Below the pieces are notes generated by a model that did no database searches, had not been told where the DNA came from, and saw only the letters and a program-made list of their open reading frames with translations. A stretch of DNA of 64,000 bases from Antitrichia curtipendula. Lineage: Eukaryota > Streptophyta > Bryopsida > Hypnales > Leucodontaceae. The position numbers and the translations under genes were made by a program. This document shows, piece after piece, positions 25,128 through 37,590 of this stretch (position 1 is its first letter; each line of letters begins with the position of its first letter). The DNA is taken from positions 19,060,725-19,124,724 of the forward strand of contig OX579634.1 in assembly GCA_951230915.1 (NCBI GenBank), read 5' to 3'.

Positions 25128-28100
25128 ACAGAACCATAAGAGGAAAAAAATCCACAGTTACAAAACTTAGTCGCTGGTTCGGTTTTTGGTTGGAATTTTG
25201 TTTATTTTTGGACGTTTTGGGTGGATCTTTTTTCTGTTGGATTTTTTTTAAAATCTTGGATTCTAAATTTTTAATTGGAATTTTGAACACCAAGAATTGT
25301 TTTTTTGGGTGCTAATATTTTAACTTGAAGGAAATAGTATGTGGAGGTTTAAATGCAAAATTTTGGCACTAAACTAATAGGCTTACATGGATTTTTGACC
25401 ACTAAGTTTTGGGAGACAAAATTTGGTGCTCCAAAATTAGGTTTTGGAAATTAAACTTGGAAAATGACTATGGGACTTAAACATGGGCACAATTTTTGCC
25501 TATTTTTTGAGAAGTTAGATGTTTTTCTAGAAGCTTTGCCGCCTTGGATATACCATGGGGGTATTTGAGCAGGAAAATAGGTGCCCTTAAATACTTTTTC
25601 AATGGGCACACACACTCTCATTTTTATATAAGTAATTTTATCAATTAGGATTTTCATCCTAATCATTTTATTTTTTACTTTTTGAGTTGATCCTAAACTC
25701 TAACTTTTGGAGAAAGACTCCAAATCACAAATGAATTAGGCCATTGATTGTAGAAGGTCATTTTTAGTTGGAAAAATCCTCAGCCCCTTTTCCTTTGTAT
25801 AAATCATCAAAATCTAGCACCAACTCAGAACTGCAAAAAAGGTAAAAATTCAACTTTTAGAAATCACTTTTTCTAGAAAAAAATATTAGCCTAGGCACTT
25901 TAGTGGTTGACCGTCCAAAAGAGGATCTTTTGCAAGTTAGAAGATTCCAAATTTTTTCATAGAATCTGTCATAGAAATTCACAAAAGATGTACAAAATCA
26001 TATTTTTACTATGCACATTTGAAGAAGGAGAATAAAATCCCCTGTGAGCTTCCATTTTGTCACTTGGGACTCACCGGGTTTTTTTCATTTATTAGTATTT
26101 TGAGTATAGTTTATTATACAAAAAAACCTAAAATGAGTATAAAGTCAAATTAGGTATATTACATGCCATTATAGTATTTGGTCTTAAAGAGCATATTTTT
26201 CTTAGACTAAATCCCAATTTTGCATATAAATAGGATAGAAACTTGAAAAGTGTACATATTGTAGTAGTTAATTAGATAGCCCAAATTGTCTAAAACTACC
26301 TTGTATGTGATAAAACATGATTAAATTGGTCCGAATGAACCTATGTGAGAACCCTAAGCTAATTTTAGAGAGAAGTTTCAGTTTTCCCATTGTACCGACG
26401 AAATAGTAGAAATCTCAATTGTTAGCCTACAAGTGAAGAGAACTCAAGATGAACTAGAAGAGTGCATCTACAATGTAAGTACGATGGTTCAAGGTGAAAA
26501 TCACGCTAGAAGTCCAACTGGAAAGTCGATTAGTCAATTTGCCAAGATTTCCCTGTGAAAGATTCCATGTTCACCGGAAGTTAAAGGAGATAGTGGGATT
26601 TGATTCTCCTTCTTCAAATGTGAAAAGTAAGACTATGAACTTGTACATTTTTTTTGGAATTCCATAAGACGTTCCACAAAAAGTTGTAGAATTTTCTGGT
26701 AGTCAGAGTATATTTTTCCAGACAGTTAACCTCCAAAATTCACGATGGGAAATTCATGGAAATTATTTGGGGTGTGGAAAAATTTCCCTAAACATTAGAC
26801 AAAATTATTTTATGGTAATAACATGGCTCAACAAGTTTCTTGGCATTTCAATAGTTAGAAGACTTGAAACTGGCAAGATTCTCCTAAGACCAACAAATTT
26901 GAAGATTATGGTGGAGTTGACTAGCGTTCCATGAGCGTATGAAGTCCAAATGGGTCCCAAATTAGGTATTTTTTTACTCCTTCATGCCTACATAAGAACT
27001 TAGGATAGTTGCTTTCCACAAAAAAATCAACCTCAAAAAGTTAGGTTTTTATTCCTTTGAGATTTTAAGTTGATGCTAGCTTTCGATGAGTTTTTAGCAT
27101 ATTAAAAAGGGATGGGGGATTACAAACATTGAAAAGAGCCTTTTAAAGTCAATGGCGCAATCCGTTTGTGATTTAGAGTCTTTCTTCAAAAATTAGAGTT
27201 TAGGATCAACATAGAAAGTCAAAAATTGAAGGTTAAGATGAAAATCTTAGATAATAAGACTACTATGTAGAAAAAGAAGGGGGAGATGAGTGCCATTGGA
27301 AACAACATAAGGGCACTTATTCTCCTCTTATTTCACTTCTTTCTAGCCATTTTTTGGCTTTGTTACACTATTGGGTCCATTTAGTTGGATTTGGGCCAAT
27401 TTGGGCCAAGTTGCCAATTTCTCATGTTTTTGGAGCATTTCAAGCTCCATTGTTGTTGTTTTCCAAGATCTATTTGAAGGACATTATGGTTTAACGTTTG
27501 CTCTTATATACACTTGTTTGAGTTATTATCACAAACTTTGTTACATTTTTTGTTGAGCTTATTTGTTTGTACTAATCCTAGAACAACCCCTCATTGTACC
27601 TTGGCAATGCCGCTTTGGGGGGCTTCTAGTTTCTGTCTGTGAGTTCTAAACTACTAAGTGGAAAATTCCTTAAATGAGAAATCTCTTAGAGTTTGGGTGT
27701 GATTGTACTAACTCGTTTGTATTATGTTCTTGAATTAACAAGTAGTTGTACGAACCTTCTAACTCTAACGTGTTTATGTTTGATTTTTTGACAAGTTAAC
27801 TTTGTTAGAATTGTCTTATATACTCGTGATTTTGGTTTATACGGCAAAATTTTGGCTTATAATATTTGGATGCCAATAGAATTTAGGGTGTTTTTCAAAG
27901 ATACGGCAAAACTTTGAATCCATAGAACCTTAGAAAGTTTCAAAAAATAGAAGTCCTCTATCATCTCACCAAGTTTAATCTTCAAAAATCTTAGTGACAA
28001 ACTCTTGAATTAGCTCAAGTTAGTGTCAAGCATCCTAATTCATACCAATCAATAGTTGCCACGTGTTATGCATAGTCAGTAGATACAGTCAATAGGCAAA

Positions 28101-28940
28101 GTCAGTAATAACGGGGTCTAATGAATTGGAAGACGTCACGTAGCGCAATTTAGGAAGGGCAGCTTATTTGTACTGGTTTTAATTGACATGAGATGTTGGT
28201 TGTAATGACAGTTTTCTGTTTTTCATTCACATTCCTAATTTTGGACTAACGTTCTAAACAATTGGACTGGATTATCAAAACTGGTTTTAAATGGCAAGCT
28301 AGAAAGAAAAATAAACACATATGTACAAAATTCATGATAGAAAATTAGAGTATAAGATTGGTATAAAAGTAGTATAGAAATAGAGGGGATTAGGAGTATA
28401 ATTACAACTTGCAAGAAATTAAGAATAGAAGTAGCATAGAAGTAGATAGAAGAGACAAGTCAAAAACAAAACTTTATAGTTAAAATAAAATTGCAGCACA
28501 AGTAGGTTAAGAGAAGTGAAGTCTAAATAGAAGTTGCAAACATTTTCATTTCACACATCGGCATGAAGGAAAAATAATAGAAGAGGCTCCATTAGAAAAA
28601 GAGAGGATGGAGTAGGCAAGGGAGTGTGAGTTGACAAGATTAGGTAGAGATCTTAGGGGAACAATTGAGACCAGTAAAGTCTAAATAGAATAATAATTGA
28701 CTTGAAAAATGATAAGGGAATTCCAAAGATTAATTATTATTTTGGAACATGAAGCATAGGGATTCTATTCCATCCAAAGTCAACTTCTAGGATAAAATAA
28801 TGGAAGAAGAATAGTGTTAGAAAAAAAGAAAAGAGTAGAAAGGGAATGAAAAGAAGAAGTCCAAAACTTCTAAACTTAAACCATATTTTCAAGCAGTGAG
28901 TAAAGTTACAAGAAGAATCCAAAAATAGCTAGTGATGGGG
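25128..28940. other. Gene-free stretch left of the giant elements
   Basis: I see no gene, RNA gene or complete mobile element here. Open frames are at most about 70 codons and are not recognisable. The stretch ends in the target site of the outer giant element, AGTTTGAAG at 28941-28949. Confidence 0.5.
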
Positions 28941-28949
28941 AGTTTGAAG

Positions 28950-29005
28950 CAACGACGCTAGCATGTGAGCGTGTGAGCGTGAGCCTGAGAGCGGTGAGTG
29001 GGGAT
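28950..29005 (+). repeat. Left terminal inverted repeat of outer giant element
   Basis: CAACGACGCTAG followed by TGTGAGC, GTGAGCGTGAGC and GGTGAGTGGGG-type units. It pairs with the complement of 54,985-55,058. The outermost bases differ between ends (CAACGACG versus CGGGGATG), while from GCTAG inward the match is close. The same asymmetry is seen in the inner copy. Confidence 0.85.
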
Positions 29006-29481
29006 TGTGTGAACCTAGAGCCTAGAAATTTAGAATATAATGTAATTTCTAATTTTTTGGTTTAAAAATCAAAAGACTAATGTTTTTTCAACAAAATTTA
29101 GTGAATTTAGGTGAATTTGATCAATTACCACAAGATCCATGACCGTGGATTTTAGATCAAAACCTTGGGAAGTTGGTGCTACTGGATGTTTTAAAATTTA
29201 TATCATGTTCTGAGAGGATGTTCGGGTGTTCTAAGGTGGGTTGATCAAATGAAAGTACAAATAATATAGAATCAAATCTAAGGAGGAGAAGAAGACAAAT
29301 GCAATGAAAATATCATAGGATGTGGAAAATTGTACATATAATAAAATATCTTTTTATTGCAAAAGGGAATATATATTGGAATATAAATATAAGATTTTGG
29401 GACTCGCATTTTGGAGATTTTGAAGATAATATATTGATACTACGTACCTACTTCATATCATGCTAATATCTATCAATTAAC

Positions 29482-32400
29482 TTACTTACTGACATGTCTT
29501 GATGATTCTAGCAGCAAGAAGTACTTGCTGAACTTCATCCAAGCTAAGGGTAGGAACGTGTCTATCTTATAATCTAGTTTGCAGAAGTAACAAAAGATGT
29601 AATAAAGGTGTTTGCAGTTTATGTACATGCCACGCTTTTCAATGGAGGTTCCGTTCATACCTCCATAATGTGGACAAGTACAAGATGGAAAATTAGAAAG
29701 CGTAATGTTATAAACCTTCTGGTTAGATTCAATCCCAGACAAAAGTGTAATAATAGCACCAAATCTAGGATACGGAAGGAAGTTCACCCTTGTAATACTT
29801 GTAGTAACATTTCGTGCACTTTCCCACTGGTTGCGGTGATTTTCAGTAGGTGCCTTATTGTTTCGACGAACTTGTTTGCCATTCCAAATGGAAGGGATTC
29901 TTCCAACATGTTCTGGTCGAGGATGAGTCCACAACACAAGCTCAAATACTTTAGATGATGTGAAAAGATGTCGAGGTAACATTGGAACGTTGGACTGCAA
30001 GCTAAACCTAGCTTCTTCAAACTCTATGATTTCTGTACGAGTAAGATTGGTACTTGTAAGAACAGGCCAGACTGTGGGAATCTCAGGTTGGGTAAGAACA
30101 TGGGAACGCTTAGGTCCCATGACGCATCATGCAATTTGGTTTGCACAAAACCAAAAATCCTCGGTTTGAACTGATGTACCCTTATATTCACGCTTTTGTC
30201 TTCTATAAGTAGGTGCAGCAGTGGGTTTACCTTGTCTAACAATCAATAATTTGCATTTTGCCTGTGTGTATTTCTGAATGGCGTGACATTGTTTTCTTGA
30301 CTTGTGAGAAATTCTTGCTATATGCCATTCTGATGTATTGCAATCCATTTCTACAATAGATTGACTATGGGGTATAATTATGTCCAACTCTTGAACTACT
30401 GACTGAAGTTGCACTCTATCAGTAGCTAATTTAAATTGAACCCGGGGATGAGAGAAGTTAACCTTGTCGGGGCAATGAGAATCACCTTCAGAACCAATTG
30501 GAAGATCTAATTTTCTTTTGCTGGATCCAAATACTTCTTCCCCCTCCAAATGCGGAATTCGAGTACACACGTCTTCTGTTCCAGGCATCTCACTGAGTGC
30601 ATCTGCTATTTTCTTTCCGTCTCCAGATGCCATGGCCCTCTTCAATTTCAAATCTCCTTTAGAAGGGCCTTTTCTAGAAGGGCCTCCGCTAAGATAAGCC
30701 CTATAATTAGTCATTTGCATAAAAGCTTGAACCCAGTCATCACACGTGGCAATAAACAAGTCAGATGCAGGCTTCTAGGAAGCCTGCATCCATTTGTTGT
30801 GCATTGTTTCTGCCAGGTTGCATGTTGGAATGTCTGCTAACTCTTTTGCTGTTAAATTCTGCATACATATGAAATAAAATTATTATTCAAGGCATTTAGG
30901 GGATAGGATAATAAAGAAAAATAAACATTGAGAATGGAAATCATACCGTATCCATTATTGCACCCCATTGACAGTATTGGAAGTGCCAAAATGCCAGCCA
31001 ATCCTCAAGTTCACGAATAGCGGGTTTTGATGCGGCTCCAGAAGAATACCACCAAGCTTTGATTTCTAAATACATATTGTCTGCCTCTAACATCGATGTT
31101 GGATCTTTATACTGCCTGCAAAGTCGAATATGTTGCTTCTGGAATTCTTTGGCTATTAGTTTCTCCATGTGCTTATGCATGCTTGTTGCCCAGTAGAACA
31201 AACAAGTCCTTTCACAGTCCACCATTGGAACAGGTGGATCCCCTGATCCATATACAATGCAAACGGCATTGAAGTTGGCTTGAGCTCGGGGAGGTCACTT
31301 AGCTCTACTACAAGAAACCACGTGTGAACAAGTGGTTTCTAGTAAACTATAATTTCAACCTAAAATTTTGAGCATTGTTTAATAATGACTATAGGTTTCC
31401 ATTGCCAAATTTTTCAACTCAAATAAAATATGAAATGATTTCTAGAAGAGGTTGAAAATGGGCTAAAATGGCATGTTTTTCTACTCAAATAATTATTGAG
31501 AACACATTTAGATGACCATTGAATCAATATTCAACTCAAAATGAGCTTTCAGTAGAGAGTTATTTTTCAGAATTTTTTGTTTATTTTTTAGACAATTTTT
31601 TCTTATATAATATAGGGGTGTGAAAGTTATTTTTCAGTTCTACAGTGTATCTTTTTACTTCAAAAATTTGTAACTAATTATCATTAACAAATAAAAATAT
31701 CAATAATTCAAAACATAAACTTTCAAAGTAGGAAAACCTATTCATATTTTTTTTATTTTGTTTTATTTAAAGTTCAAAAAGTAAATAGGGGGTCCAAAGT
31801 TTTGATCGCACGTGGTTTCTAATGGACACTCTAAGTGACTTCCCCGAGGGCTTGAGCACTATCGCACATGAATCCCTTGAAGGTTGGATCTGACACACCA
31901 TTTTTTTTATCATAACCTTATTCAAACAACGCCAAAAAATGATCTGGCCTTCAGTGTCCTCAGTCTGCATATCACATACTGCAATGGTCATGACTTTACA
32001 ATAAGTGGAATCATAGACGTGACAAGCAATAGTTGTCCATAATTTCACCCTCTTTACATGATCGAACATGATAAAATAATTCTCAAGGTTGCCCCCTAGT
32101 TGCATCTGCCGTACAAGATCCATTCCACTTCCAGGTCCATCTACAAGCATCTTGAACAAATAGACTTTGTCTTGCCCTTGTCCTGGAAATACACTATCGT
32201 GGATGTACTCCATTTTGGCATGTCCCTTCATGTCAAGAATTCGATCAATCTTGCCTCCACCTTTATTACTTCGAAAAGAAGATATGATGTTGCGCACTTT
32301 AGGCGAGCTGAGGATTTTGAACTTATCCATGTCATTCTCTAACGCATCACCATGAAGCATCTCCTTTGGTCCGGGCCCATCATGAATGAGGAATGTGTCG

Positions 32401-33666
32401 AGGAACTCCTTACTTGCCGCCATGGTAATCGCAGAAGTTTTGGCTGTTGGAGTTCTAGCTACTTTGTTAGCAATCAACTCGTTGATTGCTTCAAGAGACT
32501 CTCTACACTGCCCGTCAGCAACTGGATGCGAATGAACACCCAAATGGATGCATGCACGTGACAATTCTCCAGTTCTAAGTACATAATAAATTCGCGAGTT
32601 ACATACACTAAGACAAGTAGGAGGTTGTCTACAAACTTTACAGAGCACGGTAGAGTCGGAAGGAGGATTTTGACCTACGCTAAAAGGATGTTCGGTGGTC
32701 CCAATCCACTCAGTTTCATTGCTTTCGAAGCTCGTGTGCGGTAATCACATTTTGTATTTTCACAGATCAAGTGTCCAATACATTGTGACTTTCTGAACTT
32801 TAAACCTAGGTCATTATGGATGTTAGATGTCATGGTGCAACACCATGCATGACCATCATATTGTTTGTCCATGCCTTCCATGCCTCTAGCCCCATATGTG
32901 GATCCACGACATGCTGGCAATTCAAAGAGAACGTCACCATCGAATCTAACTGGGAGAAATTGAACCTTCTGGTGTTCAATGGCATCAAAATCAATTTGGG
33001 CAAGTTCATTCCGTGAACCAGGCACCAAAGACAGCTTACAAAGGCAGTCTAATAGATTTAAGGAATTGCGATGATTCGGAGGGGAGGAAGATGAGAAAAT
33101 CCAAATGATGCTGGACTACTAAGTGAATTCTGAAAGGTAGTAGGAATGGATGAATCCATTGTACATGACAAAGCAACTTTTGAAGAAGAAGGGTGTGAAA
33201 CTTGAATTGGTGTTTTGCCTTTAGAATCACTAGATAACTCTGTGACTAGTTCGAGGGACTCTTGTTTAATATTGTTGACATTGAACAGAATTGCATTCTT
33301 AGAGCATCCACTACCTAGAGACTCGACTTTTCTAGGACGTAGTATTGGACGTTCACTGTTGGATTTATCAGCAACAGGTGTTTGAATCTTAGTCAAAGTT
33401 GGCAAGAGTACTTGCGAGAGACCATAAACCCTATAGCACCCTGGACGAAGTTGCCAAACATGGCCATCGTCGACTACTACTTTCTGCATATGGATGGACT
33501 CTTTCAAATGGCCCGACTCGGACATGACTTCTTCTTCAACGTAAATACTAGATTGGAAAAATTTGAACCGAGCATGAGCAAGGTGTGAAGACAATACATC
33601 GTATCCTTCTTCTTCAAAAGGGAGGACTAGCGGAATTTCATGGCCATCCGCTCGGATAGATGCCAT
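29482..33666 (-). pseudogene. MULE-family transposase with SWIM finger, decayed outer copy
   Basis: This is the counterpart of the open gene at 42,767-46,381, starting MASIRADGHEIP at 33,666. It retains recognisable pieces: the Cys-rich region near 32,700-32,860, the DDE region, and the SWIM finger (CTCPHYGGM and CKHLYYIF) near 29,600-29,680. It is broken in many places. There is a frameshift between about 32,650 and 32,760, a one-base loss in an A-run near 31,905 just before the FKGFMCDSAQ motif, and the insertion at 31,286-31,848. There is a stop at about 30,776, a TGA at 30,129-30,127 where the inner copy has CGA, and a frameshift near 29,553 in the last codons. The CxxH motif of the DDE domain also reads CLFYW instead of CLFHW. 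Not expected to make active transposase. Confidence 0.88.
31286..31848. mobile_element. 563-bp non-autonomous element inserted in the outer transposase
   Basis: Its ends are imperfect inverted repeats of about 39 bp: TCGGGGAGGTCACTTAG (31286) and, on the complement from the right end, TCGGGGAAGTCACTTAG; both arms reach AGAAACCACGTG. GGCTTGAGC flanks both sides (31277-31285 and 31849-31857) and occurs once at the homologous place in the intact inner transposase (near 44,571-44,579), which serves as the empty site. A 9-bp duplication suggests a MULE; if the terminal C belongs to the element the duplication is 8 bp and hAT is possible. No coding capacity. Confidence 0.88.
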
Positions 33667-34207
33667 TGATACACAAAAGAACCTGGATACACTTGAAATC
33701 AAAGTAAGATGACACGAAGTAGGTAGAATACGAACACAAAGTGAGTGATCTTGTTCAAGAGTAGAAACTATAAAGGAATGAGATTATTGTACAAGAAAAA
33801 TTCAAAAAGATAAAAATGTAAAGTAGCAGTTACTAATCAGAATGCAGTCATGTTAGTTGACCTACATTTTGTATATCTGAAAGCGCCATGTAAATCTTTC
33901 GTAAGTTAGATTGCTTTCAAAGCAACCGACAAAGCTTACCTAACTCATAAAAGAGGGTAATTCAAATTTCAAAGAACATGTGAAGCGTGCGAAGGTAGAG
34001 GATGCAATTACCACCAATTAAAAAGAAATGATGATTAGTGTTACCGTTTATGTCATGGTGAGTAGATTTTGTTTTATTTCAAGAAGCTCTAATGAATTGG
34101 ATGAAAATGCATTCATCATCTTCTAGAAGTGCTATATATAAGAGGGATTTTGAAATCCCAATCCTCCAAATAGAGTTAGTTGTCTTGTAGTTTTTTTTGT
34201 AGAAGGG
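33667..34207. promoter_or_regulatory. Divergent promoter region of the outer element
   Basis: About 540 bp separate the start of the transposase (minus strand) from the start of the accessory gene (plus strand). TATATATAAG at 34,133-34,142 lies about 66 bp before the accessory-gene ATG at 34,208 and is a plausible TATA box. No clear TATA box is seen for the transposase. The arrangement matches the inner copy at 46,382-47,032. Confidence 0.5.
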
Positions 34208-34599
34208 ATGCCAGAGGGTTCTTGTAGAAAGAGATGTAAATCAAGTCTTTTTTTTTTCTAGCAAGAAGCAATTACAGAAACTGAAGATGCTTAGACGCTT
34301 GCAAAAGGCCAATGGCGTTGAGATTATTAGTACTATTCGTACCTTGTCATATGATGCCCATGGAGTTGAAGTTGGGCATTTTCAATCTGAAGATAGTTTG
34401 ACAGAAAATAGCGAGGGAACAAATATTGCCAAGCTTGATAGTGTGGATGAAAGCGAGGAGGTTGGATGGCAATCAAGTGCTTTGGAGGATAACACGTTGC
34501 TAAGAAGCTTAGAGTTGGTATGTCTAGCTATTTATAGGTGCAAGTAAAACTATGAGATTGACTTAATACGTGACCATTTTTTTTGTTTGAGATGCACTA

Positions 34600-34965
34600 G
34601 ATAGTAGACGTTTGATTATATAGCTCGAAAAGATGATTCCAACGATATATAGTATGTAAAAAACGGAGAGTTTTTGAAGGACTTACGGCCTGAAAACAAA
34701 TTCAGCATATTGGAATTTTCTCTGAAATCTACTGAATCGAAAGATTTTGCAGCCAAATCTTGCCCTTCGTATTTTCAGCAGCCTTTGATGATTTTTGTAA
34801 AACCGCTCACGAGTCTGAAAAATCTGAAAAAAATTAGAGTGAATATTGAGGTTATAATGTATGTATGTAAAAAATTTGGTCTCAAAATATTTAAAACCAC
34901 AGAAGTTATTCAAGAGATTCCTTTGACTTACATCTACCGATTTTGTAACCTTTTTTTTTTTTTTT
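34600..34965 (+). other. Conserved intron-1 block of the accessory gene (outer copy)
   Basis: This intronic stretch aligns with 47,535-47,880 in the inner copy, including ACGGCCTGAAAAC, TTTTCAGCAG, TTTTGTAAAACCGC, a GAAAAAAATTAGAGT phrase and a final CATCTACCGATTTT before a long T-run. The neighbouring exons are less alike at the DNA level than expected from such an intron match. A role in splicing or transcription is possible but not shown. Confidence 0.55.
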
Positions 34966-35339
34966 TTTCCCCTTCAACCAGAACTCCTTTGGCAAGTTCA
35001 GGGTTTGCTTTTGCATTGTTCTACTCCTTTTGCACTGTTGCGTTGTGATGAGCGTTGCTTGCCGTGGTTACAACCATGAACTTATGAAGCGCCTTGTTGC
35101 ACAAGGCAGGAGAGGAGTATGGTGGAGGCGGAGAAGATGTCCTCAAATGCATTGGAGGCATCGATGCTTTGGAAATTCAAGCCACCAAAACTCCCAATCA
35201 GGTGCTATTTTGAAACTTCTTCAATACTTGCATAGGCTTCTTGGACAATCACCTCATTGAGGAGGCGTCAATCTTGGAATGCTTTATGTCTCATTCCAAT
35301 GCTAGAAATTGACGTGCGTGTTTAGGATTTTTCTTCTCC

Positions 35340-37590
35340 GATTTTTGATTTCTGCTGCAATATGTCGCCTCGTTAACGAGGTGTCTAATTCAAGTTCTAT
35401 AGAGTCTTACTCTGATGGTACAAGTTCAAAGTGTGCTTTCAGATTTTGGGCTGTAAAACATGGCCTCGTTAACGAGGCTACTTTTGGGGGCTGTTTTGGG
35501 ACTCATTAAGTTTGTAACAGATTAGAATACTCGGTTTCTGTTTTTTGTTTGTCGGCGATTCTTCAATTCGGGCTATAGAACATGGCCTTGTTGATGAAGT
35601 GTCAATTTCGGGCGTTTTTTTACTCACTGAATTTGTAATACACTAGAATACTTGTTTTTCATTTTCCGGCGGTTCTTCACTTCGGGCAGTAAAACAAGGC
35701 CTCGTTGACGAGGTGTCAATTTCAGGCTGTTTTTGGACTCACTAAATTTGTAATAGATTAGAATATTAATTTTTTATTTTATGGTGATTCTTCATTTTGG
35801 GTTGTAGAACAAGGCCTCGTTAACGAGGTGTCAATTTTGGGTTGTTTTTGGACTCACTAAATTTATAACAGACTAGAATATTAACCCCTAAAGGACCAAA
35901 CACCGTTTTTTGACAACATAGCGTTTTTGGGCAGCTCACCACGAATGGAATTTTTATTTTTTTTCTTTGAAATTTTCACACAAGATGTGCCCGAGGAGTA
36001 GCTTTAGGGCCCAACAATTTTCATAACTTTTGACCACATGGTTAAAAAGTTATGGTATGATATGTAGTTTTCATTGTTCGGCGGGCAGCCCGGGCAGCAA
36101 AAAAAACTTCTTTAAAAATCATTTTCTAGAGAAATAAAAATTTGAAATTGGTTCTCTAGATTTATGTGCATAAGGAAAGCTTTGAATCATTCCACTTTGA
36201 TTTATGAGATGAAAGTTATGAGGAATTTTAGTTGTGGGTAGTTTGCGGGTAGTTATAGAATCTCTACTCTAAAATAAACTTTGGAGTCCTTTATTTAACT
36301 CAATTTTCAATATTTTTGGAAAAAAATATAAACACAAGGTGTAGATTGTTTATTACAACATTACAATCGTTTGGATTGGCATTTTTCAATTCCATAATTA
36401 AATCCTTAACAATTTAGTGTTTTGAATCATTTTCTACTTCTTTCTACTTACTATTTTTTTCCTATATGTTGTACAATTCCAAATGATCTGAAAATTTTCA
36501 AGAATGTAGCTAACTTTTCAAGAATGTAGCTAACGAAGAATGAATCCAAAGAGTTACCACCATTTTGGACATTTTTTCATACAAATGTGACCATGTGAAG
36601 TGCAGCTGCCCGATTTTTTGCAGGGACAAAAAAAGGGTTTTTGTCACTTCAAATGCTAATATCTTGCAATCTACACGGTGGAAATTTCTGAAATTTTTTC
36701 CACATCTTTTCAAACTAGTTTACTATAAGATCCTACGGTTACATGTGTCCAAAAATGTTTTTTTTTCAAAATTTTGTACTTGTACTAGAAATGGCAGTTT
36801 GGGAGCGTTTTTTGTGAAAACATAGTCAAAAACCTTTAGGGGTTAATTTTTTATTTTGTGCCAATTCTTCATTTTGGGCTGTAGAACAAGGCCTTATTAA
36901 CGAGGTTATTATTTTGGGCTGTTTTTGGACTCACTAAATTTGTAACAGATTAGAATACTAATTTTTCATTTTATGGTGATTCTTCATTTTGGGCTGTAGA
37001 ATAGGGCCTCATTAACAAGGTGTCAATTTTGGGCTGTTTTTGGACTCACTAAATTTGTAACAGATTAGAATACTAATTTTTCATTTTATGGTGATTCTTC
37101 ATTTTGGGCTGTAGAATAGGGCCTCATTAACAAGGTGTCAATTTTGGGCTGTTTTTGGACTCACTAAATTTGTAACAGATTAGAATACTAATTTTTCATT
37201 TTATGGTGATTCTTCATTTTGGGCTGTAGAATAGGGCCTCATTAACAAGGTGTCAATTTTGGGCTGTTTTTGGACTCACTAAATTTGTAACAGATTAGAA
37301 TACTAATTTTTCATTTTATGGTGATTCTTCATTTTGGGCTGTAGAACAAGGCCTCATTAACGAGGTCACTATTTTGGGCTATTTTGGGACTCATTAAGTT
37401 GGTAACAGATTAGAATACTTGTTTATTGTTTTTCGGCAATTCTTCACTTCCACTTGTAAAACATGGCCTCGTTAACGAGGTCAAAATTCTAAATCGTTTC
37501 ATATTTCACTTTCTCTATTTGTAATTTAAGCATTACTTGTTTAGGCACTAATTTATGTCCTCATTAAGGAGGTGTCAATTTCAGAACTTA
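35340..37590 (+). repeat. Palindrome-cored minisatellite in intron 2 of the outer accessory gene
   Basis: About a dozen irregular units of roughly 90-120 bp each contain CCTCGTTAACGAGG or a variant, followed by GTGTCAATTTTGGGCTGTTTTT and a tail ending GATTCTTCATTTTGGGCTGTA. Perfect 14-bp palindromes are at 35,368-35,381, 35,464-35,477, 35,815-35,828 and 37,467-37,480. Three junctions between about 37,000 and 37,346 are spaced exactly 115 bp with nearly identical sequence, showing recent local amplification. A TTAA element splits the array at 35,885-36,842. Confidence 0.9.
35885..36842 (-). mobile_element. TTAA-flanked element inserted in the minisatellite, with visible empty site
   Basis: The ends are CCCCTAAAGG (35885) and CCTTTAGGGG (36842), with TTAA on both sides (35881-35884, 36843-36846). 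Neighbouring repeat units show the uninterrupted target: GAATATTAATTTTTTATTTT at about 35,761. The insertion therefore added the element plus one extra TTAA (equivalently a TA duplication if the repeat begins ACCCC). It lies in reverse orientation relative to the 13,663 copy. Confidence 0.92.

Noticed and set aside
35340..37590. CRISPR-like interpretation of the regularly spaced palindromes
   Set aside because: Spacers are themselves repeated and nearly identical between units, the context is a plant intron and there are no cas genes. It is a minisatellite.
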